Shown here one piece after another: positions 1 through 7,946 of a stretch of 64,000 nucleotides of DNA (position 1 is the first letter of the stretch; each line of letters opens with the position of its first letter). The stretch comes from CAJBIL01 sp044359525. GTDB taxonomy: Bacteria > Pseudomonadota > Gammaproteobacteria > Burkholderiales > Rhodocyclaceae. The notes below the pieces were generated by a model. That model did no database searches, was not told the DNA's origin, and saw only the letters and a program-made list of their open reading frames with translations. The stretch spans positions 1 to 64,000 of the forward strand of contig JBIKLY010000001.1 in the NCBI GenBank assembly GCA_044359525.1, written 5' to 3'. Both the position numbers and the translations under genes were made by a program.

Positions 1-106
1 GGCGTCCGGAGCGCCTGTTGAGCGGCGCGCAGGGTGGGGCAGCCGGATAATTTTTAGGCTTTGTCTTTCGCGCGCGGCTCGTGCAGAATTGCAAAAAAAA
101 CAATAA

Positions 107-130
107 GGGCATCGGAATCGTCGGATGCCC
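107..130 (+). other. Leader hairpin before the response regulator
   Basis: The 7-bp arms GGGCATC (107-113) and GATGCCC (124-130) form a hairpin with a 10-nt loop, ending 22 nt before the ATG. There is no T tract, so it is not an obvious terminator. It could be the end of an upstream transcription unit or a leader structure; its role is unknown. Confidence 0.25.
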
Positions 131-152
131 ATATCATTGAAAAGGCGTGATC

Positions 153-1013
153 ATGAGTTTCTTCAAGCGGCTTTGGGCAACGCCCAAGAAAGTAGAAGTC
201 GCCCCGGCGATGGCTGCCGATTCGGTGGCAACGCCTGGTACGGGGGCTGTGCCTTTGGCCGTTGAACGCCGTATCCGGAAGCGGATCAACGCGCGCAAAG
301 GCGCGCGGGCCCTGATTATTGACGATTCGCCAACGATTGTTGCGGTGCTCAGGAAGATCTTGCGTTCAGCGGGCTATCAGACGGTGGAGGCGCTGGATGC
401 AGAGCATGGTATGGAAATCATCCGCCGGGAGAAGCCGGATCTGGTCTTTCTCGACATCATTTTGCCGGGTATGAACGGATTTGGTGCCTTGCGCCTGATT
501 CGCAAGGATCCGCTGACGCAGCACATCCCGGTCATCATGATCAGCGGCAATGAACATGCCACGGAACAGTTCTACGCCAACCGGATTGGCGCTGATGACT
601 TCATGAAAAAGCCGTTTTCGCGCTTTGAGGTGTTTGCGCGCATTGAAAATCTGCTCGATGCCGACCGGATTCCCCGTCGGAAGCTTGCCGCAGAGAATGA
701 AAGGGCGGCACCCCCTGCTCCCGTTGTTTCTGCAAGTGCACCTGCCCCGGAGCCCGCTGCGCTCGCCTCGCCGGAGTTGTCTGCGGCGAGCGCGCCGACC
801 CGCCTCTCATTGCTGGAGGCGCGCAAGGAATTGACGGCGATGGGCCTGCAGTACTTTGACCAGAGCCAGTATCTTGCCGCCATCGCGCGTGGCGACAGGC
901 TGGCGGTTGAGCTGTTCAGGATTGGCGGTGGCATCAGCAGCATCAATGCGGAACCCGTTCAGTCTGCCAACGCTACGCCACGCGTTGGCATCCCGCCGGC
1001 ACCGCTCAAGTAG
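153..1013 (+). CDS. Response regulator with C-terminal ankyrin-like cap segment
   Basis: A single-receiver signalling protein of 286 aa without a recognisable DNA-binding output domain. After a basic/Ala-rich N-terminal stretch, residues ~53-170 form a CheY-like receiver. The acidic pair is D57/D58, the phosphoacceptor is D101 in LVFLDIILPG, the switch residue is S131, and the conserved Lys is K153 before Pro. A Pro/Ala-rich linker (~185-225) leads to a C-terminal segment (ELTAMGLQYFDQSQYLAAI, then GDRLAVELF). That segment resembles the helical cap seen before ankyrin repeats in some bacterial proteins, but only one unit is present. A GTG six bases upstream is possible, but AAGG sits 7 nt before ATG 153. 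No histidine kinase is adjacent, so the partner is unknown. Confidence 0.85.
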   Translation: MSFFKRLWATPKKVEVAPAMAADSVATPGTGAVPLAVERRIRKRINARKGARALIIDDSPTIVAVLRKILRSAGYQTVEALDAEHGMEIIRREKPDLVFLDIILPGMNGFGALRLIRKDPLTQHIPVIMISGNEHATEQFYANRIGADDFMKKPFSRFEVFARIENLLDADRIPRRKLAAENERAAPPAPVVSASAPAPEPAALASPELSAASAPTRLSLLEARKELTAMGLQYFDQSQYLAAIARGDRLAVELFRIGGGISSINAEPVQSANATPRVGIPPAPLK

Positions 1014-1035
1014 GCGTGGCAACAGCGCAAGAGCA

Positions 1036-1851
1036 TTAACTGCGCGGATCGGCAACGAAACTCCCTGGAAAAGCCTGTGGTGCGGCCTGCGGTGCACCGT
1101 AGTGCGCCGGGCGCGGGATGATGCCTTGTGCCAGCAGGTTGGCGTAGCTGTTGTAGTGGATGGTGACGATTTCTGAAGGGGTTTCGCTGGCGCGGCGAAA
1201 ATCGGTGTATTGCGTTGGTGCGTTGATCCGTTCGCCATGACCGGTACCCAGCCGGCCTTCGGTTTTTTTGCTCAGCGCTTCGCTGCGGGGAGCTGCGGCA
1301 CTGTCCTGTGTGTTGCCGGGAGCCGCTTTGGCTGAAGCGCGGTCGGTGCTGTCCCCGGCACTACGCTCGCGCATCGAGATGGCGGGTGGTGATGCAGGCG
1401 GCAGTGGCTCCGCTTCCCGATAGGCCGCCACGCCGATTACCCCGACGTTCTGCGGCCGATCGGTACGCCCGGCGTAGCTGTCGGCGATGCTGGTGAAATA
1501 AAAAGCCGCCACCTCTTCCATGCTTTTGCGCCAGCCGGCGATCTCGGCCGATTGCGACGCCGAGAGGACGTAACCTGATTGCGACGTGGCTGCGGTCTGG
1601 CCATTCAGTGCGTTGATACCATCGACTGAAACGACGGTCAAAACCCGGCCGCCGCTCTTGTTGTGCAGATTGACCGCGTAGCGGTTGCCGGGTGTTCCGG
1701 CGACATAAAGCCGGCCCTGATGGCGATAGATTTCGAGATTTTTTCCGGTGTTACGATCGGTAATTCTGACGTCGAGCATTGATCCGGCGTCAGCAATGCC
1801 GACGCAGCCGGCCAGCGCAATGGCGGCAAACAGGGTGGTGAGTTTTTTCAT
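1036..1851 (-). CDS. Hypothetical lipoprotein, last gene of the ECF sigma operon
   Basis: A 271-aa protein of unknown function. The N-terminus is a lipoprotein signal: a short basic start, a hydrophobic stretch, then lipobox LAGC with Cys at residue 16. It is therefore predicted to be membrane-anchored in the periplasm or outer membrane. Residues ~25-125 look like a compact beta-rich domain, and the remainder is Pro/Ala/Ser-rich and probably disordered. GGAG stands 8 nt before ATG 1851. It lies 62 bp downstream of the membrane anti-sigma-like gene on the same strand, so it may be a target or accessory of that sigma system. I recognise no named family. Confidence 0.7.
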   Translation of the reverse strand: MKKLTTLFAAIALAGCVGIADAGSMLDVRITDRNTGKNLEIYRHQGRLYVAGTPGNRYAVNLHNKSGGRVLTVVSVDGINALNGQTAATSQSGYVLSASQSAEIAGWRKSMEEVAAFYFTSIADSYAGRTDRPQNVGVIGVAAYREAEPLPPASPPAISMRERSAGDSTDRASAKAAPGNTQDSAAAPRSEALSKKTEGRLGTGHGERINAPTQYTDFRRASETPSEIVTIHYNSYANLLAQGIIPRPAHYGAPQAAPQAFPGSFVADPRS

Positions 1852-1913
1852 GACGGTCTCCTGATGTGAAGTGGTGACCGTGTAAACGCGGGATTTTTCC
1901 GAACGGGGTTAAA

Positions 1914-2666
1914 TCACTGGCGAAATTCTTCGGGCAGTACGTAATCCGGGTGGGCAAGACGGAACTCGCTGAGCTGTCGTTGCGCTTCTTCGGCTTCCCC
2001 TGCGCGGCGCAGGGCGCGTATTTCCTCAAGCCAGGCGGTGGGGGAGCGTGTGCTGTCGGCGCGCATTTTGGCGCGCGGTTCTGGGCTTGGGCCGGCGGCG
2101 GCAGGCGCTGGCGCGGCACGCAGTTCGCCGCTGTTTGCGGCGTCACGGGTGGTGCCGGCAGACGGAAGCACAGCTTCGGCTTTGGTGGCGGGCGATGCTG
2201 GTCCGGTCGCCTCGATCAGGTCGGCGTTGGTCACTGGTATCTGCTTGCGTTCACGACTTTCAGAGCGCTGCGCTGGTGCGGGTGGTGCGGATGGTGTGTT
2301 TTCCCGGCTCCGGCCCGGACTACTTGCATCGGACGGTGGCGATGTCTGATTCGCCGGGGCGACCGGCTGTATCGGGCCTTGTTCTGTGCGTTCAGTGACC
2401 GGTGCGCTGGAAATCTCGCCGGGTTGTCGTTCGACGAGCAGAGCCAGTGTTGCCGTCAGCATCACGGTCGTCACCAGCGTTAGCGGCAGGCGCCAGCGTT
2501 GCCACCAACCGTTGCGCCGGGGCGTCTGCGGGCCGGTGGTGGTGGCCTGTCGCGCGGCAGCAAGAATATGCTCGTCGACGGCGGACGAAGGTTCGGCCAG
2601 CGCTTGCTCGCGGTAAAGGCGCGAAAGCAGCGGGTCGTTCGGGATGTCCTGGCGCGGCTCGGTCAT
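1914..2666 (-). CDS. Single-pass membrane protein, putative anti-sigma factor
   Basis: A 250-aa protein whose start overlaps the stop of the upstream ECF sigma gene by 4 bp, the usual arrangement for a cognate anti-sigma factor. Residues 1-50 are a short cytoplasmic segment. One transmembrane helix follows at ~56-75 (LPLTLVTTVMLTATLALLV). A long Pro/Ala/Ser-rich periplasmic linker then leads to a helical tail with a WLEEIRALRRAGEAEEA segment. No HxxxCxxC zinc motif is present, so it is not a classic ZAS anti-sigma factor. The role is inferred from gene order and topology, not from sequence similarity. Confidence 0.65.
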   Translation of the reverse strand: MTEPRQDIPNDPLLSRLYREQALAEPSSAVDEHILAAARQATTTGPQTPRRNGWWQRWRLPLTLVTTVMLTATLALLVERQPGEISSAPVTERTEQGPIQPVAPANQTSPPSDASSPGRSRENTPSAPPAPAQRSESRERKQIPVTNADLIEATGPASPATKAEAVLPSAGTTRDAANSGELRAAPAPAAAGPSPEPRAKMRADSTRSPTAWLEEIRALRRAGEAEEAQRQLSEFRLAHPDYVLPEEFRQ

Positions 2667-3247
2667 AGCAGATCCTGCAGCGAGTGGCGGAGTTTGCTCA
2701 GTGCGTAGCGTAGCCGACTTTTGCTCGTTTCGCGGCTGGCGGCGGTCGCACTGGCGATTTCTTCCAGGCTCAGTCCGCCCTCTTCGGCGAGCAGGAAAGC
2801 TTCGCGTTGCGCGGCGGGTAGCGCGGCCAGCGCAAGGCTGATGCGCTGCGCGGTAGTGTGTCGTTCATGCAGTGCGTGTGGCGTCTCCTGCAGCGGGCCG
2901 GGCTGTCTGGTGATGAAGTCGTCAATATCCGCGTCGTCAGCGGCATGGGCTTGAAAACGGGCGGCGACCTCAGGGGCGGTTTTCCGGTAGTGATCAAGCA
3001 ACCGGTGGTGGGCAATGCGAAAAATCCAGGTCGAGAATCTGGCCAGTGGCTCGTAGTCGGCCCGGGCATTGACGACCTTGATCCAGACGTCCTGATACAG
3101 CTCCTCGGCAAAGGCCGCGTTGCCGCACTGATGCGTCAGGTAGCGATGCAGCGCGCCACGATAGCGACGATAAAGGGCTTCAAAAGCCTTTGCGTCGCCA
3201 TCGCGGTAAGCCAGCATCAGCCGCTCGTCGCTGCAGTCTTCATCCAT
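2663..3247 (-). CDS. ECF-family RNA polymerase sigma factor
   Basis: A 194-aa sigma-70 family protein of ECF type, which directs RNA polymerase to alternative promoters. Region 2 is visible at ~10-80 (AFEALYRRYRGALHRYL, AEELYQDVWIKV, FSTWIFRIAHHRLLDHYRK). Region 4 lies at ~135-190 (ALAALPAAQREAFLL, LSLEEIASATAASRETSKS). The acidic linker between them is longer than usual. The gene leads a three-gene minus-strand operon with a membrane protein and a lipoprotein. It is separated by only 76 bp from a divergent FecR-SPOR gene, so the two units may share a control region. Confidence 0.92.
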   Translation of the reverse strand: MDEDCSDERLMLAYRDGDAKAFEALYRRYRGALHRYLTHQCGNAAFAEELYQDVWIKVVNARADYEPLARFSTWIFRIAHHRLLDHYRKTAPEVAARFQAHAADDADIDDFITRQPGPLQETPHALHERHTTAQRISLALAALPAAQREAFLLAEEGGLSLEEIASATAASRETSKSRLRYALSKLRHSLQDLL

Positions 3248-3323
3248 CGCGGCAGTCTAGCACCATGGAAATCACAAGCGCTGCTAGAATCCGGCTGATC
3301 TGTCGTGACTAAAGGACTGTTTA

Positions 3324-4220
3324 ATGAACTCGTATCGGTGGCGTGGGCTGTTGGCAGGTTATTTGTTGCTTTTGGGGTTTTCGGCACAAGCGGCGCCACA
3401 AACCGGTGCTGCTTATGCCGTGGTCGACAGTGTGCAGATGCCTGCATGGGTTGAGCGCAAGGGGGTTCGCGAGCCGCTGGTGCCGGGGCAGCTCTTGCGC
3501 AATCACGATCGGGTGATTACGGGCGCCGATGCGCGGGTAGCGATCAATCTTGCGGAAGGCAGCGCCGTCAAACTCGGTGAAAACGCACAGCTTGTGATGA
3601 ATGCGCTTGGCTACCGTGAAAACCGGGTATTTACCGCTGCGCTCGATGTTGCTCAGGGTGCATTTCGGTTTACCACCGGCGTTTTTTCAAATTTGCGGCA
3701 CAAGCGGGCGATCAATGTACGCATCGCCAGCATTACCGCCGGAATTCGCGGCACTGACCTGTGGGGCAGCTCGGATGGCGAACGCGATCTCGTTTGCTTG
3801 CTCGAGGGGAAGATTACGGTTTTTCACCCGATGGATGAAGCGCGCGAAATGCGTGATCCCTTGAGCTTTTATGTTGCGCCCAAAGGGTTTTCACCGCAGC
3901 CAATCGATGCGGTCAGTGCAGTGCAGGTACAGATATGGGCGGCGCAGACCGAGGTGCAGGCAGGCAGCGGTTATGCCCGGCGTGGTGGTCAATGGAAGGT
4001 CGAGCTGGCAACGCTTGATGGTGAGGATGAAGCGCTGGCGCTGTACGACCGTGCGCGGGCTGCCGGCTATGCCGTGCGGATCAAGCCGCGTGCGACGGAA
4101 GGGGGCTATCGCTACGCGGTGCGCGTCATGCAGTTGCCGAGCCGGGCTGAGGCGGTGATTCTGGCCGACCGGCTTGCTCATTCACTGGCGCTTGCCGCGC
4201 CGGTTGTCACCCGGTATTGA
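3324..4220 (+). CDS. Exported FecR-domain protein with C-terminal SPOR domain
   Basis: A 298-aa envelope protein. An N-terminal signal peptide (cleavage after AQA, ~residue 24) is followed by a FecR domain (~45-190). That domain carries the family marks VITGADARVAINLAEGSAVKL and ASITAGIRGTDLWG. A C-terminal SPOR-type repeat (~225-298, QWKVELATLDGEDEALALYD) probably binds denuded peptidoglycan glycan strands. AAGGA lies 7 nt before ATG 3324. Classic FecR is an inner-membrane sigma regulator. Here the FecR domain follows a cleavable signal, so a structural periplasmic role is more likely. It is divergent from the ECF sigma operon. Confidence 0.8.
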   Translation: MNSYRWRGLLAGYLLLLGFSAQAAPQTGAAYAVVDSVQMPAWVERKGVREPLVPGQLLRNHDRVITGADARVAINLAEGSAVKLGENAQLVMNALGYRENRVFTAALDVAQGAFRFTTGVFSNLRHKRAINVRIASITAGIRGTDLWGSSDGERDLVCLLEGKITVFHPMDEAREMRDPLSFYVAPKGFSPQPIDAVSAVQVQIWAAQTEVQAGSGYARRGGQWKVELATLDGEDEALALYDRARAAGYAVRIKPRATEGGYRYAVRVMQLPSRAEAVILADRLAHSLALAAPVVTRY

Positions 4221-4226
4221 TTGACT

Positions 4227-4252
4227 CACGGGCGACCGGATGGTCGCCCGTG
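4227..4252 (+). terminator. Hairpin between convergent genes
   Basis: A perfect 11-bp inverted repeat CACGGGCGACC / GGTCGCCCGTG with a 4-nt loop begins 7 nt after the FecR-SPOR stop. There is no T run, so termination is likely but not canonical. It could serve both converging genes. Confidence 0.5.
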
Positions 4253-4269
4253 TCTGGCCGGCCGGTTCG

Positions 4270-4626
4270 TCAGGCCGTCTGTCTCTGGCTGGCGGCGAAC
4301 TTTTTCCAGTTCGACTGCCATAGCTGGTAGGTCTTTTGTGCGGCGAGCAGGTTCAGTTGCGACATCCGGTTCTGATGGCGCCACATCCAGCTGACCTGCG
4401 AGGTCGGCAGCGGGCAGGCCTGCGGGTCGCGTTCGGCGCATTTCTCGCCCTCGGCTTCTGCCAGGTCGATAAAGCGTTCAACCGCCAGGCGGTAATAGTC
4501 CGAGCTGTTGCAACAACCGGTCAGCTCTTCCGCTTCTCCGGCCGCGCGACGCCACAGCTTGAGCGCGAGCGCTTCGCTGATGCCGGCTTTGTGGGCGATC
4601 CACGGTAGTATTTTCGGTGCTTGCAT
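4270..4626 (-). CDS. Conserved hypothetical protein, 118 aa
   Basis: The start is set at ATG 4626, because AAGGAGT lies 8 nt upstream and the reading frame above it runs into uvrD. The protein is mostly helical. It has four Cys (CC at ~40, then one in EKCAERD and one in DPQACPL) and a C-terminal helix rich in Trp, Gln and Lys (YQLWQSNWKKFAASQ). There is no signal peptide or transmembrane segment. I do not recognise the family. It is divergent from uvrD, which starts 233 bp away. Confidence 0.65.
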   Translation of the reverse strand: MQAPKILPWIAHKAGISEALALKLWRRAAGEAEELTGCCNSSDYYRLAVERFIDLAEAEGEKCAERDPQACPLPTSQVSWMWRHQNRMSQLNLLAAQKTYQLWQSNWKKFAASQRQTA

Positions 4627-4858
4627 GCTGTTACTCCTTGTGTTGTGGCGGTAGCCACGCACTGCAATTTCGCCTCGTGAGCGGAATTTATGTTGCAGCG
4701 CAGCACGATTATAGTTCGTGTCGGTATAAAAGCTTAGAGTCTTTTGTCTAGTATTTGTAACGAAAGTTCTACCAAAACAGGCAGGCCTCGCACTGGCAAG
4801 CCTTTGCGCGATGTTTGGCCGATATAATCCGCTTTGATTTTCCGGAATGCTTTGATCC

Positions 4859-7009
4859 ATGTCTGATTTGCTCGCCAATCTCAATCCGCCGCAGCTCGCT
4901 GCCGTCACCTTGCCGTCACAGCATGCGCTCATCCTTGCCGGTGCAGGCAGCGGCAAGACGCGAGTGCTCACTACGCGACTCGCCTGGCTGGTGTCGACCG
5001 GGCAGGTCGGGCCGCATGGCATCCTTGCGGTGACCTTTACCAACAAGGCAGCCAAGGAAATGCAGGCGCGGCTGGCGGCAATGCTGCCGATCAACACGCG
5101 CAGCATGTGGATCGGCACCTTTCACGGTCTGTGCAACCGTTTTTTGCGCGCACATTACCGCGAGGCCGGCCTCCCGGCGCTGTTCCAGATTCTCGATTCG
5201 TCCGATCAACTGGCGGCGATCAAGCGCCTGCTGAAGAATCTCAATGTCGATGATGAAAAATTTCCGCCGCGCGAACTGGCCGGCTTCATCAATGCGCACA
5301 AGGAGCAGGGCATCCGTGCCGCGCAGGCCGAGGCTTACGACGAATACACCAGCCGTCGCGTCGCGCTTTACGCCGAATACGAGGGGCAGTGCCAGCGCGA
5401 GGGGGTGGTGGACTTCGCCGAACTGCTCTTGCGCTCGTACGAATTGCTGCAGCGCAACGAGCCGCTGCGTCGGCATTATCAGGAGCGCTTCCGGCACATT
5501 CTGGTTGACGAATTTCAGGATACCAATCGCCTGCAGTACGCCTGGCTGAAGCTGCTCGCCGGTGGCGGTGCCAGCCTGTTCGCGGTGGGTGACGACGACC
5601 AGTCGATCTATGCGTTTCGTGGCGCCGACGTCGGCAACATGCGCGACTTCGAACGCGAATTCGAGGTGCCGAACGTCATCCGCCTTGAGCAGAACTACCG
5701 CTCGCACGGCAACATCCTCGACGCGGCCAATGCGCTGATCAAGAACAATCGAGGTCGTCTCGGCAAGAATCTGTGGACCGACGCCGGCGCCGGCGAGCCG
5801 ATCCGCGTTTTCGAGGGTTTTTCGGATATCGACGAGGCGCGTTTCGTCGTAGAGGAAATCCGCGAACTCGTACGCGAAGGCATTCCGCGCACCCAGATTG
5901 CCTTGCTCTACCGCTCCAACGCCCAGTCGCGCGTCCTCGAACACCAGTTGTTCACGATGGCCGTGCCTTACAAGGTTTATGGCGGGCTGCGCTTTTTCGA
6001 CCGCCAGGAAATCAAGCACGCACTCGCCTACCTGCGGCTGATCGCCAATTCCGACGACGACACCGCTTTCGCCCGCGTCGTCAATTTTCCGACACGCGGC
6101 ATCGGCAGCCGCAGCACCGAACAATTGCAGGAGGCCGCGCATCGCGCCAACTCAAGCCTGTACAACGCCGCAGCCAGCCTCGGCGGCAAGGCCGGCACCT
6201 CGGTCGGCGCCTTCATCCGCCTGATCGAGGCGCTGCGCAGCGAAACGGCCAATCTGCCGCTGCCCGAGGTGATCGACCACATCATCGAGAAAAGTGGCCT
6301 GCGCCAGCACTACCTCGCCGAGAAGGAGGGGCAAGAGCGGCTGGAGAACCTTGACGAACTGATCAATGCGGCGACCAATTTCCTGCAGGAAGAGTCCGAC
6401 ACCATCATCAATAATGGCGATGCCGGCCCGCTCGCCTCGTTTCTGGCGCACGCCTCGCTCGAAGCCGGCGAACATCAGGCCGGCGAAGGCCAGGAAGCGG
6501 TGCAGCTGATGACCGTGCATGCCGCCAAGGGGCTGGAGTTCGACGTCGTCTTCATCACCGGGCTGGAGCAGGGGTTGTTCCCGCACGACAACGCCGCGCA
6601 GGAGCGTGAAGGGCTGGAGGAAGAGCGCCGCCTGATGTACGTCGCCGTCACCCGCGCCCGCCAGCGCCTTTATCTGAGCCACGCGCAGACGCGCATGCTG
6701 CACGGCCAGACGCGCTACTGCCTGCCGTCGGCTTTTCTCGAAGAGTTGCCTGAAGCGCTGCTACGCCAGGTCAACCGCGCGCCGGCCTATGCCGCGAGCA
6801 CACCGTCACGGCCCGCTGCACCGGCTGTCGACGAGCAATCATCGGCCAATGGCCTGCGCATCGGGCAAAACGTGCAGCACGCCAAGTTCGGCACGGGCGT
6901 CATCGTTGCGGCCGAAGGGCGCGGCCCGGAGGCGCGTGTGCAGGTCAATTTTGGCAGGAGCGGAGTGAAATGGCTGGCGCTTGAATATGCCAGGCTGACG
7001 CCGGTTTGA
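4859..7009 (+). CDS. uvrD: ATP-dependent DNA helicase II (UvrD)
   Basis: A superfamily 1A 3'-5' helicase of 716 aa, close to the 720 aa of E. coli UvrD. It acts in nucleotide excision repair and mismatch repair. Motifs appear in order: Walker A GAGSGKT (28-34), VTFTNKAAKEM, DEFQDTN (Walker B, D217/E218), GDDDQSIYAFRGA, QNYRS, VHAAKGLEFD and VAVTRARQ. The C-terminus has the UvrD-type Tudor-like RNA polymerase-interaction segment (IGQNVQHAKFGTGVIV). The opening LLANLNPPQLAAV favours UvrD over Rep. It is followed 60 bp later by the mqsRA module, which appears to be an insertion. Confidence 0.95.
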   Translation: MSDLLANLNPPQLAAVTLPSQHALILAGAGSGKTRVLTTRLAWLVSTGQVGPHGILAVTFTNKAAKEMQARLAAMLPINTRSMWIGTFHGLCNRFLRAHYREAGLPALFQILDSSDQLAAIKRLLKNLNVDDEKFPPRELAGFINAHKEQGIRAAQAEAYDEYTSRRVALYAEYEGQCQREGVVDFAELLLRSYELLQRNEPLRRHYQERFRHILVDEFQDTNRLQYAWLKLLAGGGASLFAVGDDDQSIYAFRGADVGNMRDFEREFEVPNVIRLEQNYRSHGNILDAANALIKNNRGRLGKNLWTDAGAGEPIRVFEGFSDIDEARFVVEEIRELVREGIPRTQIALLYRSNAQSRVLEHQLFTMAVPYKVYGGLRFFDRQEIKHALAYLRLIANSDDDTAFARVVNFPTRGIGSRSTEQLQEAAHRANSSLYNAAASLGGKAGTSVGAFIRLIEALRSETANLPLPEVIDHIIEKSGLRQHYLAEKEGQERLENLDELINAATNFLQEESDTIINNGDAGPLASFLAHASLEAGEHQAGEGQEAVQLMTVHAAKGLEFDVVFITGLEQGLFPHDNAAQEREGLEEERRLMYVAVTRARQRLYLSHAQTRMLHGQTRYCLPSAFLEELPEALLRQVNRAPAYAASTPSRPAAPAVDEQSSANGLRIGQNVQHAKFGTGVIVAAEGRGPEARVQVNFGRSGVKWLALEYARLTPV

Positions 7010-7032
7010 GTGCCGAAGTGATCGGCCACGTC

Positions 7033-7061
7033 TTGTCAAAACTACCCTATTAGGGGATAAT
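7033..7061 (+). promoter_or_regulatory. mqsRA promoter with overlapping operator palindrome
   Basis: A -35 box TTGTCA (7033-7038) and a -10 box GATAAT (7056-7061) are exactly 17 bp apart. The perfect palindrome CCCTA-T-TAGGG (7045-7055) fills the end of the spacer and abuts the -10. MqsA-type antitoxins repress their own operon through palindromes in this position, although the E. coli operator has a different core. The expected transcript start (~7067-7069) is 1-3 nt before the mqsR ATG at 7070, so the toxin mRNA may be leaderless. Confidence 0.65.
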
Positions 7062-7069
7062 AGCACCGT

Positions 7070-7369
7070 ATGGAAAAGCATGCCGTCCACTATCCGCTCG
7101 CCGAAATCAAGGCGCAAATGGCGACGGTGCCGGCCATGAACCTGACCGTTTCCGCCATGACCGGTATCCGGGCGGCGGGTATGTCTCAGGCGGATGCGTT
7201 GGCTGCAGTGCAGGCGCTGACCCGCAAGGACTTTTACAAGAGCATGACGACGCATGCCGATCACCGCGTCTGGCAAGACGTGTATCACGGGCAATGGCGA
7301 GGTAACGCGCTCTACATCAAGTTCCAGCGGGCGGGTGAATACTTCGTGGTCTCGTTCAAGGAGTTATGA
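7070..7369 (+). CDS. mqsR: MqsR toxin (GCU-specific mRNA interferase family)
   Basis: A 99-aa toxin; E. coli MqsR has 98 aa. The family enzymes fold like RelE and cut mRNA mainly at GCU, stopping translation until the MqsA antitoxin is restored. The signature DFYKSMTTHADHRVWQDVYH matches the E. coli protein closely, as do the opening MEKH and the ending VVSFKEL. The catalytic-region Lys/Tyr of FYKS are present. No Shine-Dalgarno precedes the ATG at usual distance; the nearest purine run, AGGGG, is 13 nt away and inside the operator. mqsA follows after 1 nt. Confidence 0.93.
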   Translation: MEKHAVHYPLAEIKAQMATVPAMNLTVSAMTGIRAAGMSQADALAAVQALTRKDFYKSMTTHADHRVWQDVYHGQWRGNALYIKFQRAGEYFVVSFKEL

Positions 7370-7370
7370 G

Positions 7371-7778
7371 ATGACAAGCAAATGGAATGGGCAGCACTGC
7401 CACCTGTGCGGAGAAGGAAGTCTGCGCGATAGCGTCAAAACCATCACGCAGGAGTACAAGGGGCAGCCTTGGACTGCAGAAATTCGCGGGGCGTTCTGCG
7501 ACCACTGCGCGGATGGGTTTGTCGAATTCGATGCGGCGGAAGAAGCCGCCTGGCTGGCCTTTCGCGACCGGATCGACGCCGAAGAGGCCGCCGAGCTTAT
7601 TCGCATCCGCAAAAAGCTGAAACTCACCCAGCTTGAGGCGGCGCGCCTGGCGGGGGGAGGTAAGAACGCCTTTTCCCGCTACGAACGCGGGCAGGCCAAG
7701 CCTGTGGCCGCTGTGATCAACCTTTTTCGTTTGCTCGACCGTCATCCGGAATTGCTCGCCGAGCTGAAGACCGTCTGA
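7371..7778 (+). CDS. mqsA: MqsA antitoxin, zinc-binding HTH repressor
   Basis: A 135-aa antitoxin. The start is ATG 7371, just after the mqsR stop, with AAGGAG about 7 nt before it. The N-terminal domain has two zinc-binding pairs (CHLC at ~10-13 and CDHC at ~43-46) and binds MqsR. The C-terminal XRE-type HTH (~75-125) carries the family hallmark GGGKNAFSRYERGQAKP, which contacts operator DNA. It should repress mqsRA through the palindrome at 7045-7055 and may act on other genes, as E. coli MqsA does. The gene looks intact. Confidence 0.93.
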   Translation: MTSKWNGQHCHLCGEGSLRDSVKTITQEYKGQPWTAEIRGAFCDHCADGFVEFDAAEEAAWLAFRDRIDAEEAAELIRIRKKLKLTQLEAARLAGGGKNAFSRYERGQAKPVAAVINLFRLLDRHPELLAELKTV

Positions 7779-7805
7779 TTACTACTGGCATCCGGTGTGT
7801 CATGT

Positions 7806-7946
7806 ATGACGAAGGCAGCGGGCTTCGTGTATATCGAGGTCTTCTTCAACAGAAAGCGCCAGCATTCGACCCTGGGCTACAGGTCGTCGATTCATTTCTT
7901 GGCGAGTTGGATCAGCTAGCGATATCAGGGAAAACTGGTAGCATGA
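7806..7946 (+). pseudogene. Remnant of an IS3-family transposase (OrfB C-terminus)
   Basis: Translation from 7806 gives VYIEVFFNRKRQHSTLGYRS followed by FLASWIS. This is the highly characteristic end of IS3-group OrfB integrases (YIEVFYNRxRRHSTLGY in intact copies). An in-frame TAG at 7917 interrupts it. The frame then continues RYQGKLVA to a TGA at 7944, the usual tail of these proteins, so the TAG is a decay mutation. Only about 47 codons remain, with no DDE residues except the terminal Glu region. The flank to ~7990 may contain the old right end. It marks an insertion scar beside mqsRA. Confidence 0.8.

Noticed and set aside
3324..4220. FecR as the cognate anti-sigma factor of the divergent ECF sigma gene
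   Set aside because: The protein starts with a cleavable signal peptide and has a SPOR domain, so it has no cytoplasmic sigma-binding segment. The gene overlapping sigma is the better anti-sigma candidate.
4627..5118. Upstream extension of the minus-strand gene at 4270, giving a 282-aa protein
   Set aside because: The extension runs through the uvrD start region and has no plausible sequence. ATG 4626 has a strong AAGGAGT site, giving 118 aa.
4916..6142. A long open frame (408 codons) on the minus strand opposite uvrD
   Set aside because: uvrD is a complete, well-matched protein. The antisense translation has no recognisable domain and is a coding shadow caused by high GC at third positions. 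The same holds for the long antisense frames opposite dnaE, the decarboxylase (31986-33668), the NuoM-like genes (24543-26006) and glyA.
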